60,000 nucleotides of DNA. Origin: Cristatella mucedo (Eukaryota; Bryozoa; Phylactolaemata; Cristatellidae). This document shows, in pieces, positions 52,162 to 60,000 of this stretch (position 1 is the first letter of the stretch; every line of letters starts with the position of its first letter). The notes under the pieces are model-generated. The model saw nothing but the letters and a program-made list of their open reading frames with translations, was not told where the DNA came from and did no database searches. The stretch is taken from NCBI GenBank assembly GCA_009760855.2, contig WPIO01000104.1, positions 697,501-757,500 of the forward strand, written 5' to 3'. Both the position numbers and the translations under genes were made by a program.

Positions 52162-52182
52162 ATCTATTATAATATATAAACA
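52162..52182. promoter_or_regulatory. Divergent viral promoter between zinc-ribbon/protease and ATPase genes
   Basis: Only 21 bases separate the two start codons. The spacer is all but pure AT with tattataatatataaaca; a TATATA-like motif is thus available to both genes, as upstream of most other viral starts. Confidence 0.5.
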
Positions 52183-52851
52183 ATGTCTTTGCAAGTTAGA
52201 GCTTTCAATTTTGGACAAGATATAGATACTGGATATAAGGAACCATTACCTAAAGTTCCTATTAGAGCATTAGTGCTTGGACCAAGTGGTACAGGTAAAT
52301 CACAGTTAGTAATGAATTGGATATTTTATGGAATGCTTAATTATGATACTTGTACAATAATTGCTTCAAGTTTAGACCAAAGATTATATCGTGGTCTTAT
52401 TTCAATGACTAAAGATAAACCTGCTTATGTTTGGGTTAATGGAATTGATAATATGCCAGAAGTTGATTCTTGTAAGAATTGTAAGAATGTTGTTGTATTA
52501 GATGATTTAATGACTGAAGATCAATCTAAGATATTAGATTATTTTACTAGAGGTAGACATAAAGGATTGAACCTATTTTATCTTGCTCAAGGATTTACTA
52601 ATATTCCTAGAAGAGAAATAAGAAACAATATAAATATGATAATAATATTTAAGCAAAATAATACTGATATAAAATACATTCTTGATTCATATGTTGGTGA
52701 TATAGATAAGAAAATGTTTAAAGAATGAGTTCACTCTTGCACTAGAAACAGATTTAGTTATTGCGTTATTGATCTAACTAAAACAGAATCAGAAGGAATA
52801 TTTTGGTCAGTTGATAATACAGGTAAACAATTAATAACTATTTTTAATTGA
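52183..52851 (+). pseudogene. A32/FtsK-type DNA packaging ATPase, element C
   Basis: Open to 52728 (181 codons). Walker A GPSGTGKS at residues 34-41 and Walker B VVVLDDLM at about 106, followed by a TRGRHKGLNLFYLAQ sensor-like segment and NINMIIIFKQNN, the pattern of the poxvirus A32-like packaging ATPase in Mavericks. It pumps the genome into the capsid. After FKE an in-frame TGA occurs and the frame continues to 52851 with RFSYCVIDLTKTESEGIFW, so the protein has lost its last 40 or so residues. Core otherwise well preserved. Confidence 0.85.
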
Positions 52852-52863
52852 ATATAGGAGAAA

Positions 52864-53660
52864 ATGATAAATGGTAAAATATACGCAAGTAAAAACAGAC
52901 CGTACAAAGGAAGTGTTCAAGAAGCAATAGATTTAGAGAATAAACTTACTAATTTAGAAAGTTTACGTGTTGCTGGTATACTTGATAATGCTCAAGAGAT
53001 ACAGAGGATTGAAGCAGAAATGCAAGCAAGAGATAGAGTAGAACATGAACTAAATGAACATGCATTAGAGAAATCAACTGATAACTCTGGTGATATTGTT
53101 ATTGATAAACTAAAGAAAGCTAGGTTATCACTTCCAGTTCAAATGGAAGAACAGAAACAAGCTAAAAAATTGTTAGAATATAAAGCACCTGTAGATATTT
53201 CTAATATAGTAAAAAAGGTTTTGAAGCTATTGCTCAAGGTAAACCTAAAAAAGCGGTAACTACTGCAAATCAAGCTAAGACGCATGCAGCTAATCCAGAA
53301 GTGAGAGAAGCAATTGATTCACTTCAAAATGGAATTGCAGAGCATCTTAATGTTAATCCTTCAACTGGTAGGGAAATAAGTAAAGAGAGTTACAAAGGCA
53401 AAGGTTGTTGGTGTTGTTCAAGCGGTTCAAGAACCACTTGTTCAAGCGGTTCAAGAACCTAAATCGGAAACAGATATTTTATGAGAAAAGAAACAATATT
53501 TTCTTGATAAAATAAAAGCTAAAGGATCAGTATCTAATAATGTAAGAAGTGCTATAGAAAATGTGATGGTAGTAGACAAAAATTCATTTGATTCAGATAC
53601 AGTATTTCTACTTTCGCAATTGAGAGATTTGGAAACAAGAAAACCTGTAGAAATTAAGTC
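52864..53660 (+). pseudogene. Uncharacterised protein of the virion cluster, element C
   Basis: 131 codons open at 52864-53259 after AATATAGGAGAAA (MINGKIYASKNRPYKGSVQE, IDLENKLTNLESLRVAGIL, QRIEAEMQARDRVEHELNEH: coiled coil). It continues in other frames with EAIAQGKPKKAVTTANQAKT, a short repeat VQAVQEP twice, and YFLDKIKAKGSVSNNVRSAI, which matches the element A gene at 10629-11036. Frameshifts near 53215 and 53400. Charged, helical, probably a structural/core protein. The 3' end is fused to the next gene by deletion. Confidence 0.45.
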
Positions 53661-54243
53661 CTGGAATATATGGTGGTACAACTGATGATATAAATGTTGG
53701 AATTGCTGATACAATTAATAATTCAATTACACAATCTGGAGCAACAACTGATAAGTTTCAAATGGGGCTTGATACTGCAACTTCAAACTCATGGATTAAA
53801 TTACCTGTTGGATGGACATTCCTTGCGAGTAAATCTAGTCTTCCTACTATTCTAGGATATACTGCTGCTGCTTATACTACACTTTCAGCTGCTGACTTTG
53901 CTAAGATGTATCCTGATATTACACCCGTTGTTTGCACGCCTAACACTAAGGTTATATTTTTGAAAGAAGTATTTGTAACTAATATTGATTTTATAGTTGT
54001 AAATTGTAACATGGTTGCTAGTGGAACTAGTTTTACAAATGGAACAGAATCACGAGTACTGGCTAGTTTTCCTTATGATGCCCGTCCGTGGACTTTGATG
54101 GTTTATGAACCAAAAACTATTGATTATCATAATGTTGCTAACGATTCTCTGATATAGTAATTACTATTACTGATCAAAACCAAAATCTAATGGATTTTAA
54201 TTCACAAAATATTACAGTTGCTCTAGAAATTATTGAAGTCTAA
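53659..54243 (+). pseudogene. Penton-like/virion protein 1 of element C, 5' deleted
   Basis: Begins abruptly with IYGGTTDDINVGIADTINNS; the N-terminal half present in element A (9769-10632) is deleted and the frame abuts the previous gene. The rest reads LDTATSNSWIKLPVGWTFLA, VVCTPNTKVIFLKEVFV, FPYDARPWTLMVYEPKTIDY, with one frameshift near 54155 before a TAA at 54241. Conserved 20-residue blocks with A confirm it as a virion-cluster gene. Single jelly-roll fold is suggested only by context. Confidence 0.5.
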
Positions 54244-54253
54244 TATATATAAA

Positions 54254-55160
54254 ATGTCAATTAGATTAACAGGAACTAGTAGTTCTGAATCAAAAACACT
54301 ATCTCCACCTATAATGCTTGGATCGGATTCAGGATATAATAAAATTGGATTACGCAGAGTAGAGTTTACTTATACTAATAAAGTAATATTAAATTTTACT
54401 GCTGGCTATAATGATAAACTTTGGTCTAAGTGGTCTATGACTGATGTATCACCTGCATATATTACAATTGCTCCTGGTTATTATGATTCGAATAAAATAA
54501 CTGCTGCTCTAAATAGAAGACTATCAGAACCTGAAATAAAAACCATTGTTGGTCCAAATAGATTAACATCAACAACAGTTAGTGATTTTTATGATACAAC
54601 AAAAAGAAATAGTACAGGCATACAACTTAGTGTTGATACGGATGATAGAGTATTAATGCAAGTAGTTGGAGATTGTGTTGTTTTACTTGGAAGTAATTCT
54701 AATGTTGCTATAAATTCAATCGGTGATACTCTTGGTTTTAATTCAAATCAACGAGGAACATTTGATAGTGCTCTAGTAAGTAGTAGGTGGAACACCTTAT
54801 GAAGCAATAGAAAAAGCAATGTATTTTGTAAGAATCTTTAAAGCTTGGAGTAAAATGTTATTACCAGACAATAAAGGAATCAGATGGATAAGTGTTGATT
54901 GTGATTTGGTTGATCCTCTTAAGAATTATGTAGAAAAAAGAAAAGGATTCTAAGATCAATGTACATCTTTATATATTATAGATATTGATGATATTAACCC
55001 TGGAGATAAAGTTGATTTACATATTCCTAATGTATTATATCTACCAACACGTGGTGATATAGATGCAATAAGTAGTTTTAAGATAAGTTTAACAGATCAA
55101 AATGGAAATGCTGTAAGTATTATTAGTGATGTAGTTGCAACAATGGAAATTTCAAAGTAA
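54254..55160 (+). pseudogene. Penton-like minor capsid protein of element C
   Basis: ATG 54254 follows TATATATAAA, ten bases after the previous stop. MSIRLTGTSSSESKTLSPPI, MLGSDSGYNKIGLRRVEFTY, ITIAPGYYDSNKITAALNRR, NSIGDTLGFNSNQRG, then a frameshift near 54785, WISVDCDLVDP, a stop after KGF, and IIDIDDINPGDKVDLHI to TMEISK. About 300 codons, the usual length of Maverick penton (minor capsid) proteins. Homologous to 8924-9761. Confidence 0.6.
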
Positions 55161-55169
55161 TATAGAGCA

Positions 55170-56488
55170 ATGGGTAGTTATGCGAGAGTTGGTCATAATA
55201 GAATTCATGGTGGTAAATATCATGGCTCTGGAGCAAAATTTGATAATGCTCTTGATATCTTTAAAAAGGTTTTAGGTACTACAAGTACTGCTGTTGATGC
55301 AGGATTGAAAATTGCCAACAAAGGTATTGAAATGCATCAAGCAAGAAAATTAGCAGAATATCAAACTAAAAAAGAAAAGATAGATCAGGATTATGCTGTC
55401 AAACGAAGAGAGATGGATGACAAACTTGAAGAAGAAAAGAGAAAGAAAGAACTTGAATATGAACTTAAGAGAAAAAAAAAGATGAAGATTATGATAGAAA
55501 GATGAAAGAGATGGATCTTCAACTAAAAAAAGTTATGCTTGAACAGGTTACTAAGAAAAATCTAAAAAAGCCAGAAAGGCAAAGATTGAAGAAGAACCAA
55601 AAGTAGAAGACTATTCAGAGACTCTTAAAGAGAATGATCCTAAAGCATATAAATAAATAGCAAAAGTAATTAATGATAAAGCTGATACTTATACATCTAA
55701 TAATAATAATACTAATAATAATAATGCACTTGATAAAGCGCCCTCAGAGAACACAATCTCTTTCTTGGCGCTTTACATTTGCTGCATAGTGAAATGCAAT
55801 TGAATGGTAAGTAAAATCATGCTTGAAAAACAAACAAAATGAATAATATGGTTAGGGGTGACATGCACAGGGTCAGCATGCAAATGTGGTTAGTGGCAGC
55901 ATGCACGGTGTCAGCACGCATAAGCACATCAAGGACGAATCACAGGGACCCACTAGATGCTGTCCTAAATAGGTGTGTTTTCAAGTTCCTTTTAAATGTG
56001 GTCAAGTCAGGGGATGTTCTGACACAGGTCGGGAGGGAGTTCCAGGCTTTGGGAGCATACGAACTAAATGCACGGTCTCCAAAGGATTTAAGGTTTCTAC
56101 GAGGTATTTGTAGACTGTTGGACTCCGAAAAGCGGGTGGTACGATGCTTGGCCTGATGGGGGAGTATATCTGAGAGATAGGCTGGAGCCATAGAATGAAG
56201 GGACCTAAACGTGAGCTACAAAACCTTGAAGTCAATCCGTTGCTTGACTGGTAGCCAGTGCAGGTCGGCGAGAAGCGGAGTAATGTGGCAACTGCGACGC
56301 TCACGACAGACAACCCAGCTGCAGAGTTTTGCGCCAGCTGTAATCGCCTGATCGCACATGCTGGTAGGCCAGTAAGCAGTGAATTGCAGAAGTCGAGACG
56401 GGATGTCACGAATGCATCTCCTAGAATTGATGGATATGGAGGAAACATGAAGAAAAGATTAGGAGCTGGATTATATGTTCCAAAATGA
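55170..56488 (+). pseudogene. pVI-like protein of element C, split by an L2
   Basis: ATG 55170 after taatatagagca. MGSYARVGHNRIHGGKYHGS start with the adenain-type IHGGK, hydrophobic ALDIFKKVLGTTSTAVDAGL, then a long Lys/Glu coiled coil. Frame changes near 55490 and 55560 are followed by VEDYSETLKENDPKAYK, conserved with A and B. An L2 (55700-56425) interrupts; the frame after it (GYGGNMKKRLGAGLYVPK, stop 56486-56488) is probably the C-terminus. By analogy with adenovirus pVI, a protease-processed internal capsid protein with membrane-active helix; inference. Confidence 0.5.
55700..56425 (-). mobile_element. L2-type LINE, minus strand, in the pVI-like gene
   Basis: ATT tail at 55700-55725, 3' UTR, and the RT C-terminal frame in two pieces (LKTHLFRTASSGSL end; SRLDFCNSLLTGLPACAIRR), as in the other copies. 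5'-truncated. Confidence 0.85.
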
Positions 56489-58074
56489 AATTTGTAGTTT
56501 TTTATATAGAGAAGAAAATTGCAAGTGCACCTATCGATGGTATACTTGAGCTTGGATATCCTGAGTTTCCTAATTACAAACTTAGAGATTATCAATTTAG
56601 AGAATTTTATCAAACTAATGGTAATCAAACTGATAGTATTGCAAGTAAACTAGTTACATTCATTGTACCTGGTGAACAACAGACGTGTTACGTTCTATCT
56701 GATGTTTATCTTTTACTTGAAGCACAAACTGCTGCTGCTGGACAATTCTTAACTCCTGCAAGAACTCTTGCTGCTGGCCTCGTTAACAATGCTGGTGCGT
56801 GGATGTTCAATAGCATGAGAGTTAGACTTGGTGCTGAAGAAATAGAAAGCCTTCCTCTCGCACAAGGTGTTAGAAGGGTTTCAACACTAATGGGACTCTT
56901 ATGTTATCCAAATAATTATAATAGAACTAAAGGTCCTAAAGCTACTGGATGGAGAAAGGATGAAGCAAAGGATGGATAAAGGATGAAGCATCATGTATTG
57001 CTTGCATTGATTGCATGCTTGATGAATTGATGTCGATGGTATGCTTCTAACTGATCCATACACTAGTCCTTCTGCTTCTGGAAGTACTACATCAAATATT
57101 GGATTTGTAGTTAGAAGAGGTATTATAAACAACATTGTTGATGAAGTTGGAAACTTTAGTATTGCACTTCCTCTATCTCGAATTTCTGGTTTTTGTGCTG
57201 ACACGAATACAATTCGTTATAATATTCCATCTACACTTGAAATGACGAGAGTTGGTGGATTAGATAGAGATGCTATTATGACTGGTGCGTCTGCTGCTGC
57301 TAATGTTATGAGAGCTAAAGGAGTTGATAGTGTAGCTGCTGAAGATACCTGGAATGCTTTTAAAATTGCAAAGACAAAATGCGTCTTGTTGTTCCATGTG
57401 TAACACCGAAAGAAAGTATTCAAAGAGCACTTGCTGATATCTCAAGTGAGAGATCACAGAAAATAAGACTTAACTACAGAGTTCGACGTTATGAAAACGT
57501 TACTATAACATCTCTCAATCAAGCAACTAAATTCACTAAAACTCTATCAGTCCAAAATACAATTGATAAAGTTAGGTGGTTGATTGTTGCTGCTCAAAAC
57601 TATAATAAATATGATAGCTACACTGGTAAGCCTTGTACTTACAATCATTGTGATATTAAGAGTGTTACTGTACTTGCAAATTGATCTAAACAATATCCTT
57701 CAGTTTCAAGAGGATGTGCGCCTAGAAAAAGAAAATATGTACCATCTTATATGGACTTCACGACTTTTAGAAAACAATACCCTGGTCCTAATGAAGTCAC
57801 TGAGCCTGTCGGCGTTACTTTTCCTGAGTGGATGACACTTTACCCTATTCACGTTATCGATCTTCAATACAACGATGAGCCCCTTAGGGTAACTTCTAGA
57901 CTTGATGTTACTGTTGAGTTTAATAGCAATGCGGCAAATGTTATGCCTGCTACAGGTATTCTAATTCATTACTTTACTACTTGTGAGAATAGTGCTGAGC
58001 TAACTTCTAATGGAAGTGGTGCTAATTTTAGTAGCAGCAAAGGAATGATGGCATACGATGGAAAAGATTTTTAA
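56485..58074 (+). pseudogene. Major capsid protein (double jelly-roll candidate), element C
   Basis: About 530 codons. The expected start codon reads ATT (56518) where A and B have ATG, although an upstream in-frame ATG at 56485 exists. Blocks: GILELGYPEFPNYKLRDYQF, FREFYQTNGNQTDSIASKLV, VNNAGAWMFNSMRVRLGAEE, LLCYPNNYNRTKGP, then a disrupted stretch at 56960-57040 with a short direct duplication (gatggataaaggatg), IRYNIPSTLEMTRVGG, MTGASAAANVM, a frame change at 57380, LSVQNTIDKVRWLIVAAQNY, a stop after LAN, and EPVGVTFPEWMTLYPIHVID to YDGKDF. It forms the capsid shell. Fold assignment rests on length, position and similarity to A/B. Confidence 0.65.
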
Positions 58075-58097
58075 TAAAATTATAATAACTAAATATA

Positions 58098-58422
58098 ATG
58101 CAAAAAAAACAAGTTTTATTCAGAGAAGTGATGAGTGAAAGAGGTCTATGAGTTTAAATAAGTGAAACTAAAGAAACCAAAATATCATAGAATAGTAGGA
58201 GAACAAGAACCGTTATTAGAACTTGGAACAACTGTTAGATATTTATTAGAACCAGGTGAAGGAGAAGATGAAAAGAGAAGAAGAGCTACAGATGCGATAT
58301 GGAGTTTAACAAAGCATACTATTGTTAGAATAATTGTATTGCAAGAACAAGTTGTTAGATATTGGGTAAATGATGTTAAAAGGAGTTTTGTTAGAGAGGA
58401 GTTGCAAGTTGTTAAGCCTTAG
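58098..58422 (+). pseudogene. Integrase C-terminal fragment, element C
   Basis: The frame 58162-58422 (KYHRIVGEQEPLLELGTTVR, YLLEPGEGEDEKRRRATDAI, WSLTKHTIVRIIVLQEQVVR) matches the segment after the rve core in element A (2866-3170), where the same LGTAVRYLLEPGE and IWSLTKHAIVRIVVL are readable. No rve core with DDE residues exists in element C between the capsid stop (58074) and this fragment, so most of the integrase is deleted. The TAG at 58420-58422 overlaps the convergent 2-TM gene. Confidence 0.65.
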
Positions 58423-58816
58423 AGCCGTCTGGACTTTCTAATGGTTCAATTAATATTTCATTGAATTCTTTTTTAGTTACTTTATCTTCGTCTAATGCAT
58501 CTACAGTCTTTGAAACTAAGTTTTGATTTGCTTGAAGATGAGATCTTTTCCTTCTATCAATTTGTGATGTACTATCTATTGAGATTATCATTGTTGATAA
58601 AGCACCTAATACTGTTACTACGTGAGAAAGTTCCTCATGTTTTTGAATGTAAGTGCTGGTTACTGTAATTGCAAGAGATAGTAAGATACCTATAAATTGA
58701 AAACAGTATTTAACTCTTATTAATTTAGTTAAGCAACCTTTAATTCTATCATTGTCTAAAAGTAATCGATTATACTTGGTATTTGCGTATTTGGTTCGAA
58801 GGTCTGTCAGATTGTC
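58412..58816 (-). pseudogene. Small two-transmembrane protein, element C
   Basis: Open from 58816 (directly after a TAG) to TAA 58412, without ATG at the start. DNLTDLRTKYANTKYNRLLL, first TM around FQFIGILLSLAITVTSTYI, second around VVTVLGALSTMIISID, then a polar helix QIDRRKRSHLQANQNLVSKT and VTKKEFNEILIEPLES. Clear homolog of 2568-2879 in element A. The 2-TM plus cytosolic helical tail layout is like SLATT-domain proteins of some viruses and bacteria; tentative. Convergent with and overlapping the integrase end by 11 bases. Confidence 0.55.
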
Positions 58817-58840
58817 CTATATTAATTCTAGAATTTACTT

Positions 58841-59422
58841 TCAAGGTTCATGATGACATCCTGGAAACATACAATTACATCTAATAAGTTCATAATCATA
58901 ATCTGTTATTCTAATCTCTGGTGCCATAATTTTTCCAAGTTCATCAAGTTCTTTCCTATAAACATAACAAGATTTCCAAGAATATTCATCTTCATCACAG
59001 AAACATTTATTAGTATCATTTTTACAATGACTACAATATTTACATTTTATTTTTGAATTAAGTAATACAAGCTCCTTATATTTCTCTACCCAACTCATCC
59101 TTTTAAAATCTGATATCCTTTTTCCTTCACATTCTTTAATATGTTTAATTACACGTACTTTTTTCCATGATATAGCCTTTTTAGTAATACAATATAAAAG
59201 ATAATCAAGACTTTGATATCTATAGATTCTGTCAAATAAACATGTATTATTTTCTAAAATAGTGTACTTTGTAATAAAATTAGCAAGTTCTTTAACATTA
59301 GTAGGTACACCAGAACTATTAAAATAATATTTATTAAATATATTTACAACTCATTGTTTCCATCCAGCTGCATGTTCGCCTTTCCTTCTTAATAATGTCC
59401 TAGAAATAGATGACAAATTCAT
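58841..59422 (-). pseudogene. Cys-rich ORF next to right repeat of element C
   Basis: ATG at 59422, directly inside the terminal repeat (TATATAAATG). One in-frame TGA after AAGWKQ, otherwise open for about 194 codons. The second half has eleven Cys: CKYCSHCKNDTNKCFCDED, SWKSCYVYRK and RCNCMFPGCHHEP, enough for two or three zinc sites. The first half is basic/aromatic (DRIYRYQSLDYLLYCITKKA). No family recognised. Placed symmetrically to the ORF at 38759, each starting at the inner edge of a terminal repeat. Confidence 0.45.
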
Positions 59423-59634
59423 TTATATACACTAATAAAATTTATTTAAATTAGATAATATTTACTATAATATATATGATTGAGTAAAATTTGTTGAGTA
59501 GTCTGGGATTTTTCCATTTTGTAGACTTACACTCAAAGAGAGCATTTTGGATCGAGATCGAGTGAAAGCGAGATCGAGAGAAAAAATGATCGATTTGAGG
59601 GTGAGGCTGTAAAAGGGAAAATTCACATACTACT
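59423..59634 (-). repeat. Right terminal inverted repeat of element C with terminal palindrome
   Basis: Reverse complement of 38562-38760 (about 75-80 percent by eye). 59497-59634 is an imperfect palindrome starting AGTAGTCTGGGATTTTTCC and ending in ggaaaattcacatactact. Followed by CAGCT, the target-site duplicate. Confidence 0.88.
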
Positions 59635-60000
59635 CAGCTCGCCCGCTGCAGCGCAGGCTTTTTTTTCATCGCCGAGGCATCTTTCGTGCGTCTTCCGTCT
59701 TCTCGCCCACCCACCCGCTCATTCCTCCCTGTGGCGGCAGCGGCAGCGCTGCCGCTGCCGCGGAGCAGATCGTTTAGTAGCGGCACGTCGCTTGGAGAGC
59801 AGCGCAGCCAGGCTCGCTAGCCTCATAGAAAGGCGTGCGGTACCCGAAGATAAGCCAAAGTGGGCAATAGCCACAGATCCGGAAATGAGAAAACCTCCGA
59901 ATCCGATAGGCTTTCATCTGCCCTGTGAGCTGTCACGATTCCAGAGGGTACAAAAAAAAGTGTGTTGAGAGCGTGATCTCACTGTAACTCACTGCTTACT
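59635..60000. other. GC-rich host DNA right of element C
   Basis: CpG-rich, with similar character to 37801-38556 on the other side, so element C split a CpG-island-like region. Contains a perfect 28-bp palindrome at 59734-59761. No gene supported in the remaining bases. Confidence 0.5.
59734..59761 (+). repeat. Perfect 28-bp GC palindrome
   Basis: GCGGCAGCGGCAGC followed directly by its complement GCTGCCGCTGCCGC; centre at 59747/59748. Very stable potential hairpin, about 100 bases outside the terminus of element C. Confidence 0.85.

Larger units (their letters stand above)
38562..59634 (+). mobile_element. Element C: about 21-kb Maverick/adintovirus-like provirus with both termini
   Basis: Bounded by inverted repeats of about 200 bp that start AGTAGT and end ACTACT, and flanked by the direct repeat CAGCT (38557-38561 and 59635-59639), as expected for integrase-mediated insertion (Maverick target duplications are usually 6 bp; here five bases match exactly and the sixth differs). 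It contains polymerase B, packaging ATPase, adenain-type protease, capsid, penton-like, pVI-like, fibre, phospholipase A2-like and accessory genes. The integrase core is absent and many genes are broken, so it is a fossil. Confidence 0.9.

Noticed and set aside
38562-59634. Free viral genome mis-assembled into the host
   Set aside because: Target-site duplication, host flanks on both sides, LINE insertions and many inactivating mutations show an old integration.

Overview
This window is nuclear DNA of a metazoan, probably an invertebrate. The evidence is an intron-containing 14-3-3 gene, many L2/CR1-type LINE fragments, tRNA-derived SINEs, long microsatellites, and three integrated Maverick/Polinton-type (adintovirus-like) DNA virus elements. 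I cannot name the species from the sequence.

Host framework. A five-exon 14-3-3 gene on the minus strand (15759-19585) appears intact, with consistent splice sites and phases. Its first exon, intron start and about 0.9 kb of GC-rich upstream DNA (18881-20475) are repeated at 1-1844. There a second 14-3-3 exon 1 (875-944) must belong to a gene copy that continues beyond the left edge of the window. A third, truncated copy of the exon 1/intron 1 junction lies at about 17930-18315. The 14-3-3 promoter side of each of the two main copies abuts the left end of a viral element, so host gene and virus were probably duplicated together as an 18.6-18.9 kb tandem unit.

Viral elements. Element A (1845 to about 11036) and element B (20476-34831) are diverged duplicates with genes mainly on the minus strand. 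From the left terminal repeat they carry integrase, a small zinc protein, fibre, YqaJ-type exonuclease, major capsid protein and a pVI-like protein. Penton-like capsid proteins follow, and in B the early block with small helical proteins, an acidic protein and protein-primed DNA polymerase B. A has lost its right half. B lost a middle block at about 25786 but keeps its right terminus. Element C (38562-59634, about 21 kb) is a different lineage in the opposite orientation, with both termini: polymerase B, acidic protein, three related small proteins, two conserved unknowns, an inverted cassette of three fibre genes, a membrane/coiled-coil protein, an HNH-AP2 endonuclease, a phospholipase A2-like protein, an adenain-type protease, a zinc-ribbon protein, an A32-type packaging ATPase, two penton-like proteins, a pVI-like protein, major capsid protein, an integrase tail, a 2-TM protein and a Cys-rich ORF. 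All three are fossils with frameshifts, stops and LINE/SINE insertions, although several small genes are still open.

Most notable. The terminal inverted repeats of all elements are themselves long imperfect palindromes that could fold into terminal hairpins. A TATATAG-like motif sits a few bases upstream of most viral start codons in both lineages. The fibre genes use a repeat resembling phage tail fibres. A tandem family of small proteins is conserved in both lineages. The pVI-like protein keeps an adenain-type cleavage consensus near its N-terminus.

Remaining DNA. 11040-14460 and 34840-38556 are mosaics of L2 fragments, SINEs, microsatellites and GC-rich host DNA with no confident gene.
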